Assembly (NCBI GenBank): GCA_040394735.1
Contig: JBEBRR010000003.1
Coordinates: 1 to 64,000, forward strand
From: Leadbetterella byssophila_A
GTDB taxonomy: Bacteria; Bacteroidota; Bacteroidia; Cytophagales; Spirosomataceae
Length of the DNA: 64,000 nt
Direction of reading: 5' to 3'
A model generated the notes under the pieces. The model had not been told where the DNA came from, did not search any database, and worked only from the letters and a program-made list of their open reading frames with translations. Within the stretch, counting starts at the first letter, position 1. Every line of letters begins with the position of its first letter. Shown here one piece after another: positions 41,259-49,102 of the stretch. The position numbers and the translations under genes are program-made.

Positions 41259-42347
41259 TTACTCTTCCATGAGCATAATGTTGGCTAATTTTGCCTTGTA
41301 GGCAATCTTGGATTTAAGCCCGTAATAGCTCCAGTTCCGTAGTAGCACCGGATTTTCCCTTGCCACTTCTTCCTTGTACGACTGGTTCACCAGGAGTATG
41401 GTGCCTGCCCCTGCTTTGACGCAATGATCTATCAGTTTACGGCTGTAAAGATGGAGACGGGACTCAATATAATTTTTCTCTTTTTCACTGTAATTCTCCA
41501 GGCTTTTCAGCTTCTTTTTCCTTCCTCTCCCGCCCTTGTTCCAGGTAGCGGCGATCTGCAGGCGGCGGCGGGCAGCCTGTATAGACAGCCGGCGGTACAA
41601 AAACTCCTCCTTATTCCCGATCTGAAATTCTTCCCGCCCGATCTTCACCACCAGCGGGTACTCCATGGAAAGCGAGACTTCCGCAATAAGCGACAGATCC
41701 GGCCGGCTGGATTGCTTCTCTGCTTCCAGGCTGGCCAGCAGGTAGATTCTGTTGTTTTTGATCTGTATAGCGCTCTGCCGGAGGGGAAGCTCGCCACTGA
41801 CTATCCTGCGAAGCATCTGGCGGCTACCGGAGCGGTCACGCCCGAGGTAAGTCCTGAAGGGTATTTTAAACAGCGAGAAGGTGAAATTCTTCCCGTCTTC
41901 CTCTTCCCGCAAAATGATATCCCGGCTGCTGAAAGGAATAGGAATATCTTTCCTGAAATTAGGGATCGACTTCTCCCCTTTCCAGTAGAGATCCCGGTTG
42001 CTCCGGTAAGTCCTGTACACCGCCTGGTTCAGGTTACTCAGCGTGGAAGAAGGCAGATGCTTCAGGAAATGGGCGCTGAGTGTACGGTAAACCGAGTTCA
42101 TATGGGAAGTGGTCAGTATACCGTCTTCATCTTTGGAGGCATCTGCCAGCTTTACCCGGGTCTCATCGGTCAGATAGATCAGGTCCTTCAGCCTGTCCTG
42201 CAGGAACAGGTGGGTATAAATCATGTTGGCCGCCCTGCAGGTCATGCGCTGATAGGCATATATGCGGTCATAATATTCTTTTAATGCATCCTTATCCCTG
42301 CAGTTGATAACCAGCTGGATTTTTCTTGTGAGGATTATTCTTTCCAT
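41259..42347 (-). CDS. Nuclease-dead Cas12f-like protein (dCas12f)
   Basis: 362 residues. Alignable Cas12f features are the wedge/REC text TLSNLNQAVYRTYRSNRDLY, GEKSIPNFRKDIPIPF (121-139; compare DMSIPSYKRDIP in AsCas12f), RRIVSGELPLRQSAIQIKNN (180-199), the RuvC bridge RRLSIQAARRRLQ with RGRKKKLKSLENY, HLYSRKLIDHCVKAGAGTIL (299-318) and LLRNWSYYGLKSKIAYKA (335-352). The catalytic aspartate of GIDLG is replaced (EVSLS, serine 225) and the glutamate of QMEDL by valine (LLVNQ, 319-322). The protein stops before the zinc ribbon and third aspartate. It should bind RNA and DNA but not cut. The gene overlaps the sigma-factor gene by 56 bp, implying coupled expression and probable physical partnership. 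Confidence 0.85.
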   Translation of the reverse strand: MERIILTRKIQLVINCRDKDALKEYYDRIYAYQRMTCRAANMIYTHLFLQDRLKDLIYLTDETRVKLADASKDEDGILTTSHMNSVYRTLSAHFLKHLPSSTLSNLNQAVYRTYRSNRDLYWKGEKSIPNFRKDIPIPFSSRDIILREEEDGKNFTFSLFKIPFRTYLGRDRSGSRQMLRRIVSGELPLRQSAIQIKNNRIYLLASLEAEKQSSRPDLSLIAEVSLSMEYPLVVKIGREEFQIGNKEEFLYRRLSIQAARRRLQIAATWNKGGRGRKKKLKSLENYSEKEKNYIESRLHLYSRKLIDHCVKAGAGTILLVNQSYKEEVARENPVLLRNWSYYGLKSKIAYKAKLANIMLMEE

Positions 42348-43137
42348 ATTTATTTTTAATAATGGTGAATGCCTGGATAAAAAGCGTTCTTACTTTTTCG
42401 GGGGGTAACCGGAGGGCCGTTGCAATCTCCTCAAAAGAGTTGCCCAACTCATACCGGAGCCTCAGAATATCGGCCTGTTCCGGGCTCAGCTGCCCGTCTA
42501 TCCGGAAAGTATGTGTGCGGATCACCTGCGATAACTTCCGGCTGTCGGCCAGGAGACTTTTCAGCCGTTCAAGGCAATTGTTTACCCGTTGCGCCACCTC
42601 GTATTCCCGGATGCCGCCGAGGTAGCAGGCAATACGTTCAAAGTTAAAGTCAAACTTCAGGCAAAGCCGGATAAACAGCTGCTGCTCCCGGTCAAGGTGG
42701 GGCAGCAGGCGGTTCAGCGACTCCAGACGCTCGGTGTCTTCCTCATCCGGCTCCTCTATTTCCAGTGCAGGCGCCTCCTGCCAGTCCTCTGAACCGGCGG
42801 ACAGCAGGCTTTCCGGGTCCTCATAGTCGAAAAACCACAGCAGCTTACGGCGAAACTGGTTGCTCCGTTTCCGGTGGTAGGCTTTTCCCGCCTCCTGTAC
42901 CTGGCCGTTCATAAACCGGTGCAGGTGCGGTATATCTTCAATGCTCTCCCGGAAGATCCACAGCCGTAGAAATGCTTCCTGGGCAATGCAGTGGGCATCC
43001 AGGTCCTCACGGATATAGCGATAGGCCCTGTAAGCGTACCACCGGTAAAAACGGCCGTAAAAATAGCTCAGTCCGGCCTCATCTCCTTTCTTAAGCTTAT
43101 CAAAATAGGTATTTTCCGCAATGTTGAAATTGATCAT
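42292..43137 (-). CDS. Atypical ECF-like sigma factor paired with dCas12f
   Basis: 281 residues, longer than a usual ECF sigma (160-200). Region 2 spans about 13-90 (KKGDEAGLSYFYGRFYRWYA, then AQEAFLRLWIFRESIEDI). An acidic linker follows (about 104-138, rich in D/E), then a first sigma-4-like stretch (LNRLLPHLDREQQLFIRLCL ... RIACYLGGIREYEVAQRV, 141-195) and a second, better region 4 (LSPEQADILRLRYELGNSFE, EIATALRLPPEKVRTLF, 217-253) with a basic tail. Such tandem region 4 modules are unusual. Its 3' end overlaps the dCas12f gene, which suggests that the RNA-guided protein positions this sigma on DNA. No anti-sigma factor is present. Confidence 0.8.
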   Translation of the reverse strand: MINFNIAENTYFDKLKKGDEAGLSYFYGRFYRWYAYRAYRYIREDLDAHCIAQEAFLRLWIFRESIEDIPHLHRFMNGQVQEAGKAYHRKRSNQFRRKLLWFFDYEDPESLLSAGSEDWQEAPALEIEEPDEEDTERLESLNRLLPHLDREQQLFIRLCLKFDFNFERIACYLGGIREYEVAQRVNNCLERLKSLLADSRKLSQVIRTHTFRIDGQLSPEQADILRLRYELGNSFEEIATALRLPPEKVRTLFIQAFTIIKNKYGKNNPHKKNPAGYQLQG

Positions 43138-43213
43138 GTTATGTAAGGGTTCAGTAAATGCACAGGGAAGCCACGCTCCTGTCTGGCCACTCAGAATACT
43201 TCAGAAAAAACGG

Positions 43214-43387
43214 TCACTTGCTGCTTCCGGTCCGCACCTTCGCTTCAATCAGATCGATTAACTGGTAAATAAGTTTTACTTCACCGGCCAGTTTCCCGGT
43301 AAGGTCTTTCACTTCTACCACTTTCAATATTCCTAAAAGGGCGTCACGGTATGTGGCAGGATCATTCAATAGGATGTCAATCTGCAT
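43214..43387 (-). CDS. Small helical protein leading the sigma-dCas12f operon
   Basis: A 57-codon ORF on the minus strand, 76 bp upstream of the sigma gene: MQIDILLNDPATYRDALLGI at the start, and VKDLTGKLAGEVKLIYQLID, LIEAKVRTGSSK at the end. It has balanced codon use, helix-forming composition and no membrane segment. It lies between the divergent promoter region and the sigma gene, so it is the likely first gene of the operon. No family is recognised. It could be an accessory subunit of the guided complex or an anti-sigma-like regulator; both are guesses. Confidence 0.55.
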   Translation of the reverse strand: MQIDILLNDPATYRDALLGILKVVEVKDLTGKLAGEVKLIYQLIDLIEAKVRTGSSK

Positions 43388-43408
43388 AAGTTGTCTTGTG
43401 ATTTTAGA

Positions 43409-43496
43409 TTAATATCGATTTTCCGTATAAACATATCGAATATAAGTATAAATACCAAATATTCGTATCGTATTCTAATATATTTATATCGATTAA
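43409..43496. promoter_or_regulatory. Divergent promoter with clustered TATCGA sites
   Basis: This 88-bp AT-rich region between the small ORF and the HTH gene holds AATATCGATT (43411-43420), ATATCGAATAT (43433-43443), ATTCGTATCGTATTC (43461-43475) and ATATCGATTAA (43486-43496). The two outer sites contain the palindrome ATCGAT, 75 bp apart. A near-consensus minus-strand -7 box, AATATTTG, lies at about 43463-43456. The pattern suggests cooperative binding by a small dimeric HTH protein, probably the one encoded next. Confidence 0.5.
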
Positions 43497-43506
43497 CCTG
43501 AATACA

Positions 43507-43749
43507 ATGAGTAACAAGAACCACAGGACAAGTTTTGGAAGATATCTTGACAATAAAGCCATCAACCAGGCCGCATTGTCCCGCGCAACGGGAATCCGGC
43601 CCAACCGCATAAGTGAGTTCGCCTCAAAAGACTGCCTGAAAATGAGAGCCGATGAAATTTACATTTTAGCTAAAGCCATCAATGAAGATCCCTGCCGGTT
43701 GCTGGAATACATCTGCAGAGATATGAAGCTCCGGAGACACTCCCCCTGA
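43507..43749 (+). CDS. Small XRE/Cro-type HTH regulator divergent from the dCas12f operon
   Basis: An 80-residue protein that is essentially one HTH domain: FGRYLDNKAINQAALSRATG, IRPNRISEFASKDCLKMRAD, EIYILAKAINEDPCRLLEYI. It is read divergently from the sigma-dCas12f operon and probably represses itself and that operon through the TATCGA cluster. It lacks any sensing domain. Alternatively it may be an unrelated orphan regulator. The start codon follows AACCTGAATACA, with no clear Shine-Dalgarno sequence, as is usual in this phylum. Confidence 0.75.
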   Translation: MSNKNHRTSFGRYLDNKAINQAALSRATGIRPNRISEFASKDCLKMRADEIYILAKAINEDPCRLLEYICRDMKLRRHSP

Positions 43750-43981
43750 CACAGCGTCCGCCGGTAATGGTTCTCCCCGTTTGAGTTGAAATGCATTTTG
43801 TAGTTTCATGATGAAAGTTATTTGAAGAATAGATATGTTACAAAAAAAGGGCATTTCAGCAGGATAATCCAGTTACGGAAGGGATATTCTAGTAAATTTA
43901 CGGGATAAATTACCTAACTTTACGGGCAACTGATTTTATCAAAAAAAGAACTAAGTTTGAACAGCTTAACCGGACAGATTT

Positions 43982-44413
43982 ATGGAACCTAAGATTCATG
44001 AAGGAAGGAATGTAAAGCGATTTCGCGAGATGTTGGGTATTAAACAGGAAGCGCTTGCCCACGAGCTGGGGGAAGACTGGAACCAGAAAAAGGTTTCCCT
44101 GATGGAACAGAAGGAGGTTCTGGAACCCGAAGTGCTTTATAAGGTTTCCCAGGCCCTGAAAATACCGGATGTTGCCATTAAAAATTTTGATGAGGAAAAG
44201 GCGATCACCATTATTGCCAACACCGTCAACAACAACGATCACGCCACAGGAAATGCCCTGTTCAGTTATTATCCCACTATCAACCCTCTGGAAAAGATGG
44301 TACAGCTTCACGAAGAGAAAATCGAACTTTATGAGCGGATGTTACGCGAGAAAGACGAAATGATGTTCCGGCTGGAAAAACTGATCGGGCAAAGCCCTGG
44401 TCCCGCCCGATAA
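43982..44413 (+). CDS. HTH regulator with C-terminal coiled coil
   Basis: 143 residues. The N-terminal HTH reads VKRFREMLGIKQEALAHELG followed by EDWNQKKVSLMEQKEVL. The remainder includes FDEEKAITIIANTVNNNDHA and a heptad-like helix (EKMVQLHEEKIELYERMLRE) suited to dimerisation. This type is widespread in Bacteroidota as a single-gene XRE-family regulator. Two direct TTTACGGG repeats (about 43898-43925) lie upstream and may be its operator. A link with the dCas12f locus is possible by position only. Confidence 0.75.
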   Translation: MEPKIHEGRNVKRFREMLGIKQEALAHELGEDWNQKKVSLMEQKEVLEPEVLYKVSQALKIPDVAIKNFDEEKAITIIANTVNNNDHATGNALFSYYPTINPLEKMVQLHEEKIELYERMLREKDEMMFRLEKLIGQSPGPAR

Positions 44414-44427
44414 AGAAGGTAAAAGTT

Positions 44428-44473
44428 GGCCACGAATGTACGAATTTAATAAAGGAAATCTTACATCCGTGGC
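44428..44473. repeat. Diverged copy of the GGCCAC hairpin repeat
   Basis: GCCACG(A)ATGTA pairs with TACAT(C)CGTGGC around an AT-rich loop, and GTTAATTT follows. The ends resemble the repeats at 47601-47669 and 50305-50373 (GGCCACAGATG ... CATCTGTGGCCATTAA). It lies 15 bp after the HTH gene stop and may act as its terminator. Confidence 0.5.
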
Positions 44474-45036
44474 GTTAATTTCTAAAACAAGCTGATCACT
44501 AAAAACACGTCTGAAAACTCAGTTTCATCACGGGTTCTCCAGCCTTACTGTTCCTTATAATGTCGGCAATATGCCCCGGAATCTTAAATAATTTCTGCTT
44601 CTGCAGAAAGCGGCCTTTAACCCATTTTATTTCTTCAACCGGCTAATCTCTCCCCTCTGATCTGTTACTTCACTGTACTTATCTTACCGATAAATTACAT
44701 GCCCATTATTCCTAATATTAAAAGAAGCAACACTGCAATAATTCCTACTTTTTCTTTCATAACTATATTATTTGTTTTTTGGCTCTAGGATAACACACTT
44801 AAATTCGATTCTAAATTATAACAATAATTTTTAATACCATCTATAAAAAGCAGCATTTTTATTTAACGGTACCGGACTTCCGTTGCCTCTGTCCGATGAT
44901 ATCCGTAAGAAAATGCACGTTGAAACTCTCATCTCTGCTGATTTTACTCTTTTCCGGGTCACTAATTCAGCAAATATTGAATAATGCTCCGTATTTTTTA
45001 ATATTTTCGCCTTTCTTAACCCAATAACAGTCACCT
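44474..45036. other. Long intergenic region before the S9 peptidase gene
   Basis: About 560 bp of AT-rich DNA. Apart from the tiny reading frame at 44695-44760, no credible gene is seen on either strand, and no exact TAnnTTTG box is found before the peptidase start. Confidence 0.4.
44695..44760 (-). CDS. Possible 21-residue single-span membrane peptide
   Basis: The ORF encodes MKEKVGIIAVLLLLILGIMG plus a final M, then TAA. A charged N-terminus of four residues followed by a pure hydrophobic helix is typical of bacterial micro-membrane proteins and of type I toxins. It stands alone in a long intergenic region. Chance is not excluded for so short a frame. Its composition is the only support. 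Confidence 0.4.
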   Translation of the reverse strand: MKEKVGIIAVLLLLILGIMGM

Positions 45037-47523
45037 ATGAGAAAACTATTACTCCTGGCAGGAGTCTTCCTGCAGCTGAGTGCCGCTGCCCAGGATAAAA
45101 AACCTGTTGCCGTAAAGGCCAATTATGACCTTGCCTCCCAATTCTCCCCCTCAAAACTCAGAACCAAAATCTTCTCTACGGAGGTCAGGCCCAACTGGAT
45201 CAATCATTCCGACCGCTTCTGGTATGAGTACCAGACTTCGGCAGGAAAACGCTGGTACCTGGTAGATCCGGCGGCCCGTTCAAAGCAACCGCTTTTTGAC
45301 AATGCCGACCTGGCCCGCCAGATCACGCGCATTGTAAAGAACCCATTTGATGCCCAGCACCTGGAAATTGATAACCTGGAATTCACGGATGACGAGAAAC
45401 GGATCCGGTTTGAAGTAAAAAGCACAAAAGACACCCTGAAGTCCAAAGAGGAAATCGCCAAGCTGAAAGTAAAGTCCGATACCTTGAAGAAGAAAGTGTT
45501 TTTCCTGGAATATGACCTGGCCACCCGGCAGGTAAAAGAGCTGGCCGATTCCCTGAAGGAAAAAGCAAGGCCTGCCTGGGCATCTTATTCGCCTGACACC
45601 ATGCGGGTATTCTTTGCCCGGAATTACAACCTGTACTGGATGGACCGCGCTAACTTTGAAAAGGCTATCAAAGACGAAAAAGACAGCACCATTACAGAGC
45701 ACCAGATCACGCGCGACGGCGTGCAGTATTACGCTTGGGGTGGCGACCAGTACAGCACCACCACCGGCGATGAAAAAGAAGACGAAGAGCTGAAAAAACG
45801 AAAGGGCGTACGGCTGAGCTGGTCACCTGACGGAAAGCATTTTGTGGTGAGCCGGAAAGATAACCGCCACCTTAGCCCGCTGTGGGTAATCAATAACGTA
45901 GGAGGCAAAAGACCTACCCTCGAAACCTATAAGTACCAGATCCCGGGGGAAACCGACTCCACCGAAGTGGAGCTTCACCTCTTTGATGCCCAGAAGCTCA
46001 CTTCAAAACAGATCGCTGTACCGGCATTCAAGAATCAGACCCTCGGCATCTTCTGGAAGGAAAGGGACAAATCGAGCTACACCGGAAAACACTATATCAG
46101 CTACTGGCTGGGAGATAATAATGAGTTTTACATCAGCCGTTCAAGCCGTGACCTGAAACGCATCGATATCGTGGCGGTAAACATTGACGGCACCGTGAGA
46201 AATGTAGTCAGCGAGCGTTCTAATGTATATCTCGACGTGCAGCGGCCCTACCTCATCAATAACGGCCAGCAGTTTATTCACTGGTCGCAGCGCGACGGCT
46301 GGGGGCATTATTACCTTTATAACCGTAACGGCACACTGGTGCGGCAGCTGACCAGCGGTGAGTATAACTGTGAAAGCATCACCGGGTATGATCCGAAAAC
46401 CCAGACCATCACCTTCACTGCAAACGGCAAAGAAGCCGGCGAAGATCCTTATTACCTGCATCACTACGCGCTCAGTCTTAACGGCGGCGAACCTAAGCTA
46501 CTGAACAAAGGGGATTTTGACCACCAGGTTTCCGCCAGCGAGAGCGGCCGCTTCTTTGTGAATAATTCTTCACGGGTAAACACCATACCGGTATCTGAAC
46601 TGTATGATTCAAAGGGAACACTCCTCCTGAAGCTGGAAGAGGCCGACCTCTCGCAGCTGTTTGCAACCGGGTATAAATTCCCCGAGCCCTTCAAGGTAAA
46701 AGCCGGCGACGGGATCACCGATCTGTACGGCGTGATGTATAAGCCTTTTGATTTTGATTCCACGAAGGTATACCCGATTATAGAGTATGTATACCCCGGC
46801 CCGCAGACTGAAGCGGTAAATAAGGCTTTCGGGCGCAGCATGGACCGCACCGACCGCCTGGCGCAACTGGGTTTTGTGGTGGTGACCATTGGTAATCGCG
46901 GCGGCCATCCCGCCCGCTCAAAATGGTATCATACTTATGGCTACGGTAACCTGCGCGACTACGGCCTGGAAGACAAAAAAGTGGCGATCGAGCAACTGGC
47001 GGCGCGCCATCGTTTCATTGATGCCGACCGCGTGGGTATCCATGGGCATTCAGGCGGTGGCTTTATGTCTACAGCCGCCATGCTGGTATATCCCGATTTC
47101 TTTAAAGTGGCTGTATCCAGCGCCGGAAATCATGAAAACAATATCTATAACCGCTGGTGGAGCGAACGCCACCACGGCGTAACGGAAAAGGTCAGCCCCA
47201 AAGGAGACACCACCTTCTCCTACCTGATTGAGAAAAATACCGAGCTGGCCAAAAACCTGAAAGGAAAGCTGATGCTGTCTACCGGTGATATTGACAATAA
47301 CGTTCACCCGGCCAACACCATCCGTATGGCGGAAGCCCTGATCAAAGCCAATAAGCGCTTTGAATTTGTTATACTGCCGGGCCAGCGACACGGTTTCGGA
47401 AACATGACCGAATACTTCTTCTGGAAAATGGCGGATTATTTCACTGAACACCTGCTGGGAAATTCACAAAATGACGAAGCAGACATCAGGGAAATTAACC
47501 GGGATGTACCGCTGAAGCGGTAA
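45037..47523 (+). CDS. Secreted S9-family prolyl oligopeptidase (DPP-IV-like)
   Basis: An 828-residue protein with a signal peptide (LLLLAGVFLQLSAAAQ). The N-terminal DPP-IV-type beta-propeller spans about 90-560 (LSWSPDGKHFVVSRKDNRHL is one blade). The C-terminal alpha/beta hydrolase holds the nucleophile in VGIHGHSGGGFMSTAAML (serine near 672), the acid region in KLMLSTGDIDNNVHPANT and the histidine in LPGQRHGFGNMTEYFFW. It should cleave dipeptides or proline-containing peptides in the periplasm. It is monocistronic, preceded by 620 bp without other clear genes. A sequence with an HTH-bound operator is not recognisable. Confidence 0.92.
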   Translation: MRKLLLLAGVFLQLSAAAQDKKPVAVKANYDLASQFSPSKLRTKIFSTEVRPNWINHSDRFWYEYQTSAGKRWYLVDPAARSKQPLFDNADLARQITRIVKNPFDAQHLEIDNLEFTDDEKRIRFEVKSTKDTLKSKEEIAKLKVKSDTLKKKVFFLEYDLATRQVKELADSLKEKARPAWASYSPDTMRVFFARNYNLYWMDRANFEKAIKDEKDSTITEHQITRDGVQYYAWGGDQYSTTTGDEKEDEELKKRKGVRLSWSPDGKHFVVSRKDNRHLSPLWVINNVGGKRPTLETYKYQIPGETDSTEVELHLFDAQKLTSKQIAVPAFKNQTLGIFWKERDKSSYTGKHYISYWLGDNNEFYISRSSRDLKRIDIVAVNIDGTVRNVVSERSNVYLDVQRPYLINNGQQFIHWSQRDGWGHYYLYNRNGTLVRQLTSGEYNCESITGYDPKTQTITFTANGKEAGEDPYYLHHYALSLNGGEPKLLNKGDFDHQVSASESGRFFVNNSSRVNTIPVSELYDSKGTLLLKLEEADLSQLFATGYKFPEPFKVKAGDGITDLYGVMYKPFDFDSTKVYPIIEYVYPGPQTEAVNKAFGRSMDRTDRLAQLGFVVVTIGNRGGHPARSKWYHTYGYGNLRDYGLEDKKVAIEQLAARHRFIDADRVGIHGHSGGGFMSTAAMLVYPDFFKVAVSSAGNHENNIYNRWWSERHHGVTEKVSPKGDTTFSYLIEKNTELAKNLKGKLMLSTGDIDNNVHPANTIRMAEALIKANKRFEFVILPGQRHGFGNMTEYFFWKMADYFTEHLLGNSQNDEADIREINRDVPLKR

Positions 47524-47600
47524 AAAAATCTCACCCATCACATGGATTTGCACGGATTTTCAGATTTCATCTGTACTGACCTGTGCGATTCTTCCTGGAA

Positions 47601-47669
47601 ACCATAAAAATAATCCGGCCACAGATGCACAGATAGATATTTGAATATCTGTGCATCTGTGGCCATTAA
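47601..47669. repeat. REP-like hairpin repeat, copy 2
   Basis: A 19-bp perfect stem: GGCCACAGATGCACAGATA (47617-47635) and its complement (47646-47664), around a 10-nt loop. The left flank ACCATAAAAATAATCC and right flank ATTAA are shared with the copy at 50305-50373. The preceding 47525-47600 contains diverged CACGGATTT / CATCTGT text of the same kind. Confidence 0.8.
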
Positions 47670-47819
47670 CGTATCAGGTGCACGTATTTCGCTAAACAGC
47701 CCTCATTTTCTGCACTTTGCAGGTATTTCCCCCGCATAGCCGTACCGTTCAATAAAAATACAGGTAAAACATTGGGTAATTATAAGTTTAATCCTTTTTT
47801 CGTTAAAAACCTTACAACT

Positions 47820-48368
47820 ATGCGATTAAATTACCTTATCTCCCTCCTTATTTTAATTTTCACCGTTTCCTGTGAAGCAAATCCTCTTCAGACCCTTGAA
47901 GACCCCTTGAGCATTGAGCGCGCAAAGAAGACCTATGAGAAAATGTTCAGCGGCTTAAGAACTGCCAAAAGCAGGCAGGGTGACTATAAACTGTTCTGGG
48001 AAAGAGGCTGGTATTATGAGCTGGCACAAGGGAAAGTGCTTTATATCCCGCTTCAGTATATGCAACCCGGTTTTCTGACCTATGAAAAAGGCGAAAAAAT
48101 AAACACCAGCCTGATGAGCCACCTGATGGTTCAGGCCGATGAAAGAGGCAACCTGGCTTTCAATATCATCCGGTCGGTACCTGACCAGGAACAGGTATCA
48201 GCGGGCAGGCATTATATCAAAAGCGCCCCGTTCTCCGGAATTATATTCATAGACGATATGGACGGCAACCTGGCAGAGGGCTTTGTGTATAAGGAAGGGA
48301 ATTTAAAAGGGAAAATAATTACCTCTCCTGAAAATGCCAAAGTAAATACCACGTATGAAGTATGTTAA
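47820..48368 (+). CDS. Lipoprotein, possibly the N-terminal part of a split zinc metalloprotease
   Basis: 182 residues from ATG 47820 (MRLNYLISLLILIFTVSC), with a lipobox ending at cysteine 18. An upstream in-frame start at 47772 would bury the signal and is rejected. The mature part (TLEDPLSIERAKKTYEKMFS, YYELAQGKVLYIPLQYMQPG) resembles the N-terminal domain of Bacteroidota secreted proteins that continue into a cysteine-rich and then a metalloprotease domain. Here it ends in NTTYEVC and stops, while the next frame, overlapping by 7 bp, carries exactly such a continuation. Either a frameshift has split one gene or the two are coupled subunits. Confidence 0.6.
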   Translation: MRLNYLISLLILIFTVSCEANPLQTLEDPLSIERAKKTYEKMFSGLRTAKSRQGDYKLFWERGWYYELAQGKVLYIPLQYMQPGFLTYEKGEKINTSLMSHLMVQADERGNLAFNIIRSVPDQEQVSAGRHYIKSAPFSGIIFIDDMDGNLAEGFVYKEGNLKGKIITSPENAKVNTTYEVC

Positions 48369-49102
48369 ACTGGGAGTATTACAGCTGCCCAAGTCAACAG
48401 AACCGGGTGCAGGCCGGCCAGAATCTCTCCGGCTGCACACTGGTAAGCACTGAGTCTATGTGCTATTATGTTTCAGACGAAAATGTGGGTGATCCGGGTC
48501 ATGGCGGCGGCGGCGCAGGAAATAATGCCAGCCTGGCAACTGACGTTATCAATAACTTTTCAGATTCCTGCTTCACAGCGGTTCTGAATAAAATTGCTGC
48601 CAACTCTCTTAATAATGCCCTAAGCAATATTCTGAACAATTTTTATGTTGGACAGAACGCAGAGTTGTATTTTAATAACAGTGATATTGGGCTCAGTTCG
48701 GTAGATGCTGACGCTGCAATTCTTAACCTGCCGTATAACAGGTTTCAAATTACCCTAAATGAATCAGCCATGGTGGGTGCATCCCAGGAATACATAGCCG
48801 CCACCATCTTGCACGAAGTAGTTCATACCTATTTTAATATGTCAGGAATCAGCACGGGTAATGAACTAGCCCAGCACCAGATGATGACCAAGTATATAGA
48901 GCCCATGTCAGAGTTAATACACTACCTGTTTAAAGATCTTAGCTATGAAGAAGCAGATGCTTTGGCCTGGGGAGGTTTGGGTAAAACAGACGTCTGGTCT
49001 ACGCTCACCCCTGCCCAGCAAAATTCTATTAATAGCATCAATCAATATTACAAAAATGTTAACGGAACGAGAGCCAATGCACCGGGTACCAAATGCAATT
49101 AA
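48362..49102 (+). CDS. Zincin-like protein with HExxH motif, no signal peptide of its own
   Basis: 246 residues. The N-terminal 40 residues are cysteine-rich (YYSCPSQQNRVQ, SGCTLVSTESMCYYVS), followed by a glycine linker (GDPGHGGGGAG) and a domain with the zinc-protease motif ATILHEVVHTYFN (HExxH near residue 150). A second conserved stretch is MMTKYIEPMSELIHYLF. It has no signal peptide, yet its composition is that of an exported protein. This supports the idea that it is the C-terminal part of the upstream lipoprotein, joined by a one-base shift near 48355-48375. The start overlaps the upstream gene by 7 bp and the end overlaps the next gene by 26 bp. Confidence 0.65.
   Translation: MLNWEYYSCPSQQNRVQAGQNLSGCTLVSTESMCYYVSDENVGDPGHGGGGAGNNASLATDVINNFSDSCFTAVLNKIAANSLNNALSNILNNFYVGQNAELYFNNSDIGLSSVDADAAILNLPYNRFQITLNESAMVGASQEYIAATILHEVVHTYFNMSGISTGNELAQHQMMTKYIEPMSELIHYLFKDLSYEEADALAWGGLGKTDVWSTLTPAQQNSINSINQYYKNVNGTRANAPGTKCN

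Noticed and set aside
41259..42347. Ordinary IS605/IS607 TnpB of a transposon
   Set aside because: No TnpA, no element ends, no catalytic RuvC residues, no zinc ribbon, and a sigma-factor gene in the same operon.
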